From an uncultured Clostridia bacterium (lineage in GTDB: Bacteria; Bacillota; Clostridia; Lachnospirales; CAG-274): a DNA stretch of 9,813 nucleotides. The stretch spans positions 1 to 9,813 of the forward strand of contig CANRCU010000068.1 of NCBI GenBank assembly GCA_947629215.1. Direction: 5' to 3'. This document shows positions 1 to 6,575 of the stretch, one piece after another. Positions within the stretch are counted from its first letter, which is position 1, and each line of letters opens with the position of its first letter. The translations under genes and the position numbers were made by a program. The notes below the pieces were generated by a model. That model was not told the DNA's origin. It was given only the letters and a program-made list of their open reading frames with translations, and ran no database searches.

Positions 1-61
1 ATACCACATTTTGATGAAAGGAGAGTATGATTTAGGGGTAACTATATCATACAAGAAATAT
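1..61 (+). other. Leader before rfbF, possible tail of an upstream gene
   Basis: Frame 1 is open from the left edge to a TGA at 28-30 (nine codons), so this may be the 3' end of an upstream coding region; nine codons are too few to identify it. A strong Shine-Dalgarno-like AAAGGAG lies at 17-23 and an ATG at 27-29 overlaps that TGA in the ATGA arrangement typical of coupled genes. That ATG, however, reads only Met-Ile before a TAG at 33-35. The rfbF frame is also open to the left edge. No promoter or terminator can be supported. Confidence 0.25.
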
Positions 62-841
62 ATGAAATCTATATTCCTTGCCGGCGGCTTCGGGACGCGT
101 ATATCCGAAGAATCCGCCTTTAAACCGAAGCCGATGATAGAGATCGGCGAAATGCCGATTTTGTGGCATATAATGAAAGGCTATTCCGCGCACGGAATTA
201 ATGAATTTATCATCTGTGCGGGATATAAGCAGCACGTTATCAAGGAATGGTTCGCGGACTATTTTCTTCATACATCGGATATAACCTTTGATTTTACGCG
301 TGGCAATGAAATTATTGTTCATGACAAGCACGCCGAGAAGTGGAAGGTCACTGTCGTGGATACCGGTTTGAATACTATGACAGGCGGACGGATAAAACGT
401 GTTCAAAAATATGTTGGAAATGAAACTTTCTGCCTCACATATGGTGACGCGGTGTGCGACGTTGACATAACTAAACTGATCGAATTTCACAAGAGCCACG
501 GCAAGATCGCAACTCTTACTGCGGTCACTCTGGAGCAGCAAAAGGGTGTTTTAGACATAGGCTCGGACAACGCAGTCAAATCTTTTCGAGAGAAAAACCT
601 TTCTGACGGAGCGCTTATAAATGCCGGTTATATGGTCTTGGATCCTAAAATATTTGATTATATAGACGGTGACAGTACAGTATTTGAACGTGAGCCGCTT
701 GAAAGACTTGCAGCTGCGGGCGAGTTGATGTCTTACAGTCACCGTGGTTTCTGGCAGTGTATGGACACCAAGCGCGAAAAGGACAAGCTCGAAGAACTTT
801 GGGCGTCCGGTCGTGCGCCATGGAAAATTTGGGAGGATTAA
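62..841 (+). CDS. rfbF: Glucose-1-phosphate cytidylyltransferase (RfbF/DdhA)
   Basis: This cytoplasmic enzyme makes CDP-glucose from CTP and glucose-1-phosphate, the first committed step of CDP-linked 3,6-dideoxy sugar synthesis. The 259-residue product has the nucleotidyltransferase signature LAGGFGTR at residues 6-13, followed by the conserved KPKPM stretch (21-25) with its lysine. YGDAVCDVD (127-135) supplies one probable metal-binding aspartate (D129), and GFWQCMDTKR (229-238) matches the family's C-terminal signature with a second (D235). I chose ATG 62 because the family starts immediately before the LAGG motif and is about 257 residues long; the frame stays open upstream (TTG 11, ATG 14), which would add 16-17 unrelated residues. 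The Shine-Dalgarno site before ATG 62 is weak. The stop codon abuts the rfbG start with no gap, and rfbG and rfbH follow in pathway order. Family assignment is secure; the exact start is less so. Confidence 0.95.
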   Translation: MKSIFLAGGFGTRISEESAFKPKPMIEIGEMPILWHIMKGYSAHGINEFIICAGYKQHVIKEWFADYFLHTSDITFDFTRGNEIIVHDKHAEKWKVTVVDTGLNTMTGGRIKRVQKYVGNETFCLTYGDAVCDVDITKLIEFHKSHGKIATLTAVTLEQQKGVLDIGSDNAVKSFREKNLSDGALINAGYMVLDPKIFDYIDGDSTVFEREPLERLAAAGELMSYSHRGFWQCMDTKREKDKLEELWASGRAPWKIWED

Positions 842-1894
842 ATGGATCTGTCATTTTACAAAAATAAGCGCGTCCTCGTGACCGGTCACACCGGATTTAA
901 AGGCACATGGCTTTGCAAAATGCTTGTGAATGCGGGCGTAATTGTCACCGGCTATAGTTTAGAGCCGCCTACAGACCCGAATTTATTCGGCATTTGCGGA
1001 CTTGAAAAAAGCATGACAAGTGTTATCGCGGATATTCGCGATCTTGAAAAATTGAGATCCGTTTTTGACGAATTTCAGCCGGAAATTGTTTTTCATCTCG
1101 CCGCGCAGCCTATCGTTCGTGAAAGCTACAAAGATCCGCGCTATACATACGAAACCAATGTTATGGGAACGGTCAACTTGCTTGAATGTGTACGCCTGAC
1201 ACCATGCGTAAAAAGCGTTCTCAATGTTACGACTGACAAGGTATATAAAAACAACGAATGGTGCTGGGGATACCGCGAGGACGAGCCGCTTGACGGCTTT
1301 GACCCATATTCAAATTCAAAATCCTGCTCGGAGCTTGTGACGCACAGCTATATAAACAGCTTTTTTGCGGACGGTCAAACAGCGGTTTCGACCGCCCGTG
1401 CAGGAAACGTTATCGGCGGCGGAGATTTTGCAAGCGACAGGATAATTCCCGACTGCGTAAGAGCAGTGTCGGAAAATAAAGAAATAATCGTGCGAAATCC
1501 CTATTCGACAAGACCGTATCAGCACGTTCTTGAACCGCTGTCGGCATATTTGCTGATAGCGCAAAAACAGTATGAAAACAAAAAATATTCCGGATTTTAC
1601 AATGTAGGTCCGGACGAATGCGACTGCGTTCAGACAGGTCAGCTGGTCGAATTATTCTGCAAACACTGGGGAGAAAATTCCTCATGGAAAAATGTTTCGG
1701 AGGAAAACGCACCGCACGAAGCAAATTTTTTAAAGCTCGACTGCTCGAAAATAAAATCAATTTTAAATTGGCAGCCAAAGTGGCACATTGACGAATGTAT
1801 GAAATATACTACAAGGTTCTACAAAGTTTGGCTTGCCGGGGAAGATGTTTCGGTCGAGATGGATTGGGAGATAAAGGAGTTTTTGGAGGGATAA
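842..1894 (+). CDS. rfbG: CDP-glucose 4,6-dehydratase (RfbG/DdhB)
   Basis: This extended SDR enzyme uses bound NAD+ to convert CDP-glucose to CDP-4-keto-6-deoxyglucose in the cytoplasm. The 350-residue product begins with a Rossmann fold: GHTGFKG at residues 15-21 fits GxxGxxG. It continues with the HLAAQP strand-loop (85-90), TTDKVY (130-135, carrying the active-site threonine region and the Asp-Lys pair typical of sugar 4,6-dehydratases) and the catalytic pair Y156/K160 in DPYSNSK. GYREDEPL (143-150) is also characteristic of the CDP-glucose branch rather than the dTDP-glucose branch. The start ATG directly follows the rfbF stop, with GGGAGG at 831-836 five bases upstream. The length is normal for the family (about 360), with no truncation. 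Its product is the substrate of the next gene, rfbH, one base downstream. Confidence 0.95.
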   Translation: MDLSFYKNKRVLVTGHTGFKGTWLCKMLVNAGVIVTGYSLEPPTDPNLFGICGLEKSMTSVIADIRDLEKLRSVFDEFQPEIVFHLAAQPIVRESYKDPRYTYETNVMGTVNLLECVRLTPCVKSVLNVTTDKVYKNNEWCWGYREDEPLDGFDPYSNSKSCSELVTHSYINSFFADGQTAVSTARAGNVIGGGDFASDRIIPDCVRAVSENKEIIVRNPYSTRPYQHVLEPLSAYLLIAQKQYENKKYSGFYNVGPDECDCVQTGQLVELFCKHWGENSSWKNVSEENAPHEANFLKLDCSKIKSILNWQPKWHIDECMKYTTRFYKVWLAGEDVSVEMDWEIKEFLEG

Positions 1895-1895
1895 T

Positions 1896-3272
1896 ATGTC
1901 AAATTGGAATAATGAAGCAGAAGCAAGAGCGCAGATAAAAGCGCTTGTTGCCGACTATTACCATGATTTTAAAGAAAAAAAGGAACCGTTCAAGCCGGGC
2001 GACAGGATAAGCTATGCTTCCCGCGTTTTTGATGAAAAGGAAATGCAGAGCCTGACTGATGCTATGCTCGATTTCTGGCTCACGACAGGCAGATTTTCGG
2101 ACGAGTTTGAAAAGAAATTTGCCGAGTGGATAGGAGTGAAATATGCTCATCTTGTAAATAGCGGTTCTTCCGCGAACCTGATAGCGTTTTCGGTGCTGAC
2201 TGCTCCCGAGCTTGGCGACAGGCAGATAAAGCGCGGCGATGAGGTCATAACCGTTGCCTGTGGTTTCCCGACAACGGTCACACCTATTTTGCAATACGGC
2301 GCAGTGCCCGTCTTTGTAGATGTTACAGTTCCGCAGTACAATATTGACGTGACAAAATTAGAAGAAGCACTATCCCCGAAAACAAAAGCTGTTATGATCG
2401 CCCACACATTAGGCAATCCGTTTGACATTAAAGCGGTCAAAGCATTTTGTGACAAGCATGGTCTTTGGCTTGTCGAGGACAACTGCGATGCGCTCGGCAC
2501 ACAATACACGATCGACGGAGTGACGAAATACACCGGCGCATGGGGTGACATCGGCACGAGCAGCTTTTACCCGCCGCACCATATGACAATGGGCGAGGGC
2601 GGCTGCGTTTACACGAATGATCCACTGCTTCACAGGCTTATTTTATCATACCGCGATTGGGGACGTGACTGCATTTGTCCGTCGGGACGCGATAATTTCT
2701 GCGGACACCGTTTTGACGGACAGTTCGGCGAGCTACCGAAGGGCTATGATCACAAATACGTCTACAGTCACTTCGGCTATAATCTTAAAGTCACAGATAT
2801 GCAGGCGGCAATAGGTGTTGAGCAGCTCAAGAAATTCCCAAACTTCATTGAACGCCGTCGTCACAACTGGGACAGATTAAGAAAAGCTCTCGAACCGGCA
2901 AGCGATAAGCTTATCCTACCCGAACCTGCCGAAAACAGCCGCCCGTCTTGGTTCGGTTTTTTGATATCGGTCAGACCCGAAAGCGGACTTGACAGAAATA
3001 AAGTCACAAAATACATAGAAGAACACAATGTTCAGACCCGTCTACTGTTCAGCGGAAATCTAATCAAGCACCCGTGCTTTGACCAAATCAGAGGCACTAA
3101 TGCTTACCGCGTTGCCGGAGATCTTGAAAATACTGAATTTATTTTGAACAACACTTTCTGGGTGGGTGTGTATCCGGGTATGACCGATGAGATGATAGAT
3201 TTTATGGCGGAGACTGTGGAGGAAGCGGTAAAAAGTGGAGGGCTGACAAGTTATGAAGAAAAGAATATCTGA
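1896..3272 (+). CDS. rfbH: CDP-4-dehydro-6-deoxyglucose 3-dehydrase (RfbH, E1)
   Basis: This is a PMP/[2Fe-2S]-dependent dehydrase that removes the C3 hydroxyl of CDP-4-keto-6-deoxyglucose, giving the glucoseen intermediate that a separate reductase (E3, RfbI/DdhD type) reduces. The fold is that of DegT/DnrJ/EryC1/StrS aminotransferases, but the lysine that would hold PLP is replaced by histidine in FYPPHHMTMGEGG (H228), the hallmark of E1 enzymes. VEDNCDALG (193-201) holds the cofactor-contacting D195. C197, C259, C261 and C269 give Cys-X61-Cys-X-Cys-X7-Cys. I recall X57 for the Yersinia E1, and the extra four residues fall between C197 and H228. The length is 458 residues, slightly above the usual ~437. 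GGAGGG at 1885-1890 lies five bases before the start ATG. The last 20 nt overlap the next gene. No E3 gene is in the window. Confidence 0.95.
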   Translation: MSNWNNEAEARAQIKALVADYYHDFKEKKEPFKPGDRISYASRVFDEKEMQSLTDAMLDFWLTTGRFSDEFEKKFAEWIGVKYAHLVNSGSSANLIAFSVLTAPELGDRQIKRGDEVITVACGFPTTVTPILQYGAVPVFVDVTVPQYNIDVTKLEEALSPKTKAVMIAHTLGNPFDIKAVKAFCDKHGLWLVEDNCDALGTQYTIDGVTKYTGAWGDIGTSSFYPPHHMTMGEGGCVYTNDPLLHRLILSYRDWGRDCICPSGRDNFCGHRFDGQFGELPKGYDHKYVYSHFGYNLKVTDMQAAIGVEQLKKFPNFIERRRHNWDRLRKALEPASDKLILPEPAENSRPSWFGFLISVRPESGLDRNKVTKYIEEHNVQTRLLFSGNLIKHPCFDQIRGTNAYRVAGDLENTEFILNNTFWVGVYPGMTDEMIDFMAETVEEAVKSGGLTSYEEKNI

Positions 3273-5079
3273 TTACATAGCAGATTTTTTGATTGCAAAC
3301 GGTATAACCGATGTTTTTGAAGTCGTTGGCGGAGGCGCGATGTACCTTAACGATTCTTTTGGTCATAAAAAAGGATTAAATGTTACATATAACCACCATG
3401 AGCAAGCTGCAGCCATAGCGGCAGAGTCTTATGCAAGAGTAAACAATAAGATGGCAGCGGTGTGTGTGACTTCCGGACCTGGAGCTACAAATGCGATTAC
3501 CGGATGTCTATGTGCATATATGGGTTCTATTCCGATGATTATTTTTTCGGGTCAGGTACGTTATCCTCTTACGGTAAGGGGACTTGGACTGGATCTTCGA
3601 ACAAATGGAGAACAGGAATATGACATATGCAGATCCGTTGATGGAATGACAAAGTATAGCGTAATGGCGGATAATCCCAAAAAGATACGATATATATTGG
3701 AAAAAGCGATTTATTTAGCTAAATCAGGCAGACCTGGTCCTGTGTGGATCGATATGCCCCTTGATATTCAGTCGTCTGAAATCGAAACTGATGATCTTAT
3801 CGGATTTTATCCTAACAAGGAGGGAATCAACGAGAAGCCACATTTTGATAAAAGTATAGTAAAGGAAATAATAGAAAGAGTCAAATCATCAGAAAGACCA
3901 GTGCTGTATTGTGGCATGGGAGTTAGATTATCTGGAGGTTATGAAGATTTTCTGAAACTTGTTTATAATCTTGGCATACCTGTGACAACAGGGATGACAA
4001 CACTTGATTGCATTCCTAATGATCACCCGTTTTATGCCGGCAGACCTGGAGTTACAGGCGATCGAGCAGGGAATTTTGCGGTGCAAAATAGTGATTTGTT
4101 TATTTCTATCGGCAGTAGGCTTAGCTATAAGCAAACGGGTTATAATACCGATACTTGGGCGCGCGCCGCATATAAAATAATGGTTGACGTTGATTCGGAG
4201 GAATTAAAGCGTAAATATTTACATATTGATCTGCCGATTTGTGCTGACGCTGCCGATTTTATCCGCGCGATGCTTGAAGAATTAAGTGAACCATTGCCGC
4301 GTCATGAAAAATGGATAACACAGTGTCGCAATTGGGTAGATAAATACCCTGTAGTAACAGACGAGAGTTATAAAACTCCGGACGGTCGGGGAAACATATA
4401 TGTTTTCTATAAAATTCTTTCTGAACTGATGTCAGAAAACAGTATGTATATAACAACATCCGGCAATTCGAGGGTAATTTGTCGTCAAGCTGCTGTGATA
4501 AAGAACGGTCAGCGCGTGATAACAAATCATTCTACGTCGCCAATGGGATATTGTTTGCCTGCTTCAATAGGAGCGTGTATTGCAAACGGAAGAAAACCTG
4601 TTGTTCTGGTAACGGGCGAAGGCGGTTTTCAGATGAATATTCAGGAACTCCAAACGATTGTGCAGAACAAATTGCCGATACATATTATTGTAATAAATAA
4701 TGAGGGATATCATTCAATCAGAATGACCCAAAATTCATATTTTAAAGAGCATACCCATGTTGGTATTGGTGAAGAAAGCGGAGATCTCAGTTTTCCGGAC
4801 ATTTCAAAGATTGCATATGCGTATGGGTATCCTTATTTTGAATGCAAGAATAACGAGGAAATGAAAAGCGTTTTGACTGATTTCTTGAAATGCAAAACAT
4901 ATGTGATATGTCAGGTTTTTGTGACAAAGACACAGGTGACACTTCCTAAAGCTTCAAGCAAACGTCTTGAAAACGGCAAGATGGTTTCTGCGCCACTTGA
5001 AGATATGGCACCGTTTTTATCGAGAGAAGAACTTAAACAAAATATGTATATTCCGCTTATAGATGAGGAGCAGAACTGA
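3253..5079 (+). CDS. Acetolactate-synthase-like ThDP enzyme, candidate YerE-type sugar C-C ligase
   Basis: This protein has the three-domain plan of acetolactate synthase/pyruvate oxidase relatives. The N-terminal domain (about 1-175) carries the catalytic Glu in YNHHEQAAA (E50) and CVTSGPGATNA (71-81). The central domain (about 200-345) contains DLFISIGSRL (281-290). The C-terminal domain (about 380-560) has the ThDP/Mg motif TGEGGFQMNIQEL (454-466) ending at INN (481-483). The family acts on pyruvate, adding an activated two-carbon unit to a carbonyl acceptor. The position directly after rfbFGH and before an SDR matches yerE of Yersinia, which extends the 4-keto-3,6-dideoxy sugar at C4; that role is inferred. 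The metal motif is GEG instead of GDG. The 608 residues include a C-terminal extension of about 45. The ATG lies inside the end of rfbH with GGAGGG at 3237-3242, suggesting coupled translation. Alternative: a stray housekeeping-type acetolactate synthase, less likely given the context. Confidence 0.85.
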   Translation: MKKRISDYIADFLIANGITDVFEVVGGGAMYLNDSFGHKKGLNVTYNHHEQAAAIAAESYARVNNKMAAVCVTSGPGATNAITGCLCAYMGSIPMIIFSGQVRYPLTVRGLGLDLRTNGEQEYDICRSVDGMTKYSVMADNPKKIRYILEKAIYLAKSGRPGPVWIDMPLDIQSSEIETDDLIGFYPNKEGINEKPHFDKSIVKEIIERVKSSERPVLYCGMGVRLSGGYEDFLKLVYNLGIPVTTGMTTLDCIPNDHPFYAGRPGVTGDRAGNFAVQNSDLFISIGSRLSYKQTGYNTDTWARAAYKIMVDVDSEELKRKYLHIDLPICADAADFIRAMLEELSEPLPRHEKWITQCRNWVDKYPVVTDESYKTPDGRGNIYVFYKILSELMSENSMYITTSGNSRVICRQAAVIKNGQRVITNHSTSPMGYCLPASIGACIANGRKPVVLVTGEGGFQMNIQELQTIVQNKLPIHIIVINNEGYHSIRMTQNSYFKEHTHVGIGEESGDLSFPDISKIAYAYGYPYFECKNNEEMKSVLTDFLKCKTYVICQVFVTKTQVTLPKASSKRLENGKMVSAPLEDMAPFLSREELKQNMYIPLIDEEQN

Positions 5080-5080
5080 A

Positions 5081-5233
5081 TTGAATAAATTAGTAATAAT
5101 CGGATCAAAGTCGGCTTTAGCTTTAGTAGCGCAAAGTGATAATATAGATCTCGAAGCGTTAAAATCTGCCAAACGGCTTAATTTATTGCAACATGTTTGC
5201 AGACAGAATATGGAGGTTAGAGAAGTTGCGTAA
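5081..5233 (+). CDS. Small hypothetical frame with TTG start (50 aa)
   Basis: I do not recognise this product. It would be 50 residues starting at TTG 5081, one base after the ThDP gene's stop, with GAGGAG at 5065-5070 ten bases upstream. An ATG at 5063 in the same frame would add six residues but has no visible ribosome site. The N-terminus (LNKLVIIGSKSALALV) resembles the first strand and glycine loop of a Rossmann-like protein, and the rest is a charged helix-like stretch ending in EVREVA. The stop at 5231-5233 overlaps the ribosome site of the following SDR gene, so it could serve translational coupling, be a decayed gene start, or simply be an open spacer. Coding status is uncertain. Confidence 0.3.
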   Translation: MNKLVIIGSKSALALVAQSDNIDLEALKSAKRLNLLQHVCRQNMEVREVA

Positions 5234-5236
5234 GGA
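5232..5236 (+). promoter_or_regulatory. Ribosome binding site that fixes the SDR start
   Basis: AAGGA lies five bases before ATG 5241 and overlaps the stop codon of the small upstream frame. The in-frame ATG at 5193 has no comparable site and would add 16 residues unlike SDR N-termini. This makes ATG 5241 the better start. Confidence 0.65.
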
Positions 5237-5240
5237 CATT

Positions 5241-6281
5241 ATGAACAATTACATAGTCGCAGAAGATATGAGCCAAATCTATGATAGCTGTTCTGGATTG
5301 AAAGCTTTAAACAATTCAAATGTCTATATTACCGGAGCAACCGGGATGATCGGCTCATATATTACCGCTTTCCTGATATGGCTGAAGGAAGAACAGTCAT
5401 ACGACCTGAATATTTATATATCTGTAAGAAATGCAGAGAAAGCAAAATATATATTTGGAAGCTTTTGTGAAAAGGAATATTTTCATATTTTGAATAATGA
5501 TATAACAGCCGAAATCTCCGAAGTATTAAATGCGGATTATATTATTCATGCCGCAAGCCTTGCAAGCCCGCAGTATTACGGATCAAATCCCGTTGAAACA
5601 ATGCTTCCCAATATAATAGGAACATATAGGCTTTTGGAATATGCACAAAAAGCAGATATAAAGGGCATGGTATTTTTAAGCTCGGGTTCTGTGTACGGGT
5701 CATTTGAAACCAATATGGTAATAACAGAGGAAGATTATGGCAGGATGAATTTTCTTTCTTTGGGAAATGTATATGGCGAAAGTAAAAGATGTGCCGAGGC
5801 ATTATGTCACGCTTATTCGGTTGAATATGGTATAAAGGTCATGTCCGCGAGAATTCACCATACATATGGCCCTACGATGGATATAAAAAACGACTCGCGC
5901 GTTTTTTCTGAATTTGTAAGAAACATAATTAAGCGTGAAAACATTGTTATCAAGGGAACCGGCGCTGACAAGCGATTATTTACATACATTACAGATACAG
6001 TCGCAGCATTGTTTGTGATCCTTATAAACGGAAAAATTGGAGAGAGTTATAATATTGCAAATGCTGCTGTGAGCATATCCGAGCTTGCAGAGACCTTGGT
6101 GGGAATGTTCCCGGATCTGAATCTGAAAGTTGTATATCAAGTAAGAAATCAGGTGGGATATTGTTCCAGTCCTGAAAAAAGATCTGCAATGGTGAGTACA
6201 GATAAACTTAAGGCAATGGGTTGGAATCCGAAATTTGGTATAAAAGAAGGCTTTGAAAGAACGGTAAGGAGCTTTATGTAA
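5241..6281 (+). CDS. NAD-dependent extended SDR (sugar epimerase/reductase), candidate YerF-like step
   Basis: This cytoplasmic nucleotide-sugar-modifying SDR has 346 residues from ATG 5241. Visible motifs are the Rossmann glycine loop GATGMIG (32-38), IIHAASLASP (101-110), the SSGSVYG strand with the active-site serine (147-153), and the catalytic pair Y178/K182 in VYGESK. RIHHTYGP (204-211) and RLFTYITD (245-252) follow, typical of the UDP-glucuronate decarboxylase/dTDP-glucose dehydratase side of the family. The C-terminus (GWNPKFGIKEGFERT) is complete. Placed right after a YerE-like enzyme, it is a candidate reductase for the ketone made on the branched sugar, as YerF is in Yersinia; the sequence alone cannot separate reductase, epimerase and decarboxylase roles. 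It shares its frame with the downstream SDR remnant, separated only by its own TAA. GC (38% in 5701-6000) is lower than in rfbFGH. Confidence 0.85.
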   Translation: MNNYIVAEDMSQIYDSCSGLKALNNSNVYITGATGMIGSYITAFLIWLKEEQSYDLNIYISVRNAEKAKYIFGSFCEKEYFHILNNDITAEISEVLNADYIIHAASLASPQYYGSNPVETMLPNIIGTYRLLEYAQKADIKGMVFLSSGSVYGSFETNMVITEEDYGRMNFLSLGNVYGESKRCAEALCHAYSVEYGIKVMSARIHHTYGPTMDIKNDSRVFSEFVRNIIKRENIVIKGTGADKRLFTYITDTVAALFVILINGKIGESYNIANAAVSISELAETLVGMFPDLNLKVVYQVRNQVGYCSSPEKRSAMVSTDKLKAMGWNPKFGIKEGFERTVRSFM

Positions 6282-6506
6282 TTGGGAATTAAACGTCCGC
6301 TAAAGGAGTATATCGAGATAATGAGAGATAAAATAGACAAAAATATTCAATTAGGATTTGGTGATATTCCATACCCTGAAAATGCAGTCATGAATATATG
6401 CGCAGATATTGAATCGCTTACATCGGATACGGGGTGGAAACCGCAGGTAAGTTTTGAAGAAGGAATAGAAATAACTATAGATTTTATCCGAGGAAATTTA
6501 CAATAA
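6282..6506 (+). pseudogene. C-terminal remnant of a second SDR epimerase
   Basis: The 74-residue frame looks like only the last quarter of a nucleotide-sugar epimerase/dehydratase. It contains LGFGDIPYPENAVM, then an ADIESL segment, then DTGWKPQVSFEEGIEITIDFI, the usual C-terminal order in this family, but no Rossmann glycine loop or YxxxK. It is not the missing end of the preceding SDR, which already finishes with its own equivalent segment (GWNPKFGIKEGFERT). It starts immediately after that gene's TAA and in the same frame. TTG 6282 has AAGGAG (6266-6271) ten bases upstream, and ATG 6321 has AAAGGAG (6302-6308), so it may still be translated. A likely origin is deletion between two tandem SDR genes that removed the N-terminal part of the second. 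A retained small protein is possible but less likely. Confidence 0.7.
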
Positions 6507-6575
6507 TATAACATATATAATTACAAAAGAACAGGTACTTGAAATATAAAATTTTTATATAACAGAGGTGTTATA
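6507..6575 (+). promoter_or_regulatory. AT-rich spacer before the flippase gene, with a 17-bp palindrome
   Basis: This is the largest plain gap between genes on the left two thirds of the window. It contains a perfect palindrome at 6544-6560 (ATATAAAA, a central T, then TTTTATAT). A TATAAT hexamer lies at 6516-6521, but the nearest -35-like element (TTTACA, 6497-6502) is only 13 bases upstream, so a promoter is only possible. AGAGGTG at 6564-6570 is the ribosome site for the flippase. The palindrome is all A/T, so it is not a GC-rich intrinsic terminator. Confidence 0.3.

Noticed and set aside
11..61. N-terminal extension of RfbF from TTG 11 or ATG 14
   Set aside because: The family begins directly before the LAGGFGTR motif and 259 residues from ATG 62 matches the usual length; the extra residues resemble nothing in the family.
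1410..2557. Long minus-strand open frames opposite rfbG and rfbH
   Set aside because: They are shadows of strongly supported plus-strand genes; their translations are cysteine- and arginine-rich with no recognisable motifs and no ribosome sites.
1896..3272. RfbH as an ordinary PLP sugar aminotransferase or a ColD-type 3-dehydratase
   Set aside because: The lysine is replaced by H228 and the four iron-sulfur cysteines are present, which together fit the E1 dehydrase rather than an aminotransferase or the cluster-free ColD type.
4479..4700. Alternate plus-strand frame inside the ThDP gene
   Set aside because: It overlaps the conserved ThDP-binding domain completely and its translation has no family features.
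5193..5240. Upstream ATG start for the SDR
   Set aside because: No ribosome site precedes it, whereas AAGGA sits five bases before ATG 5241, and the added residues do not look like an SDR N-terminus.
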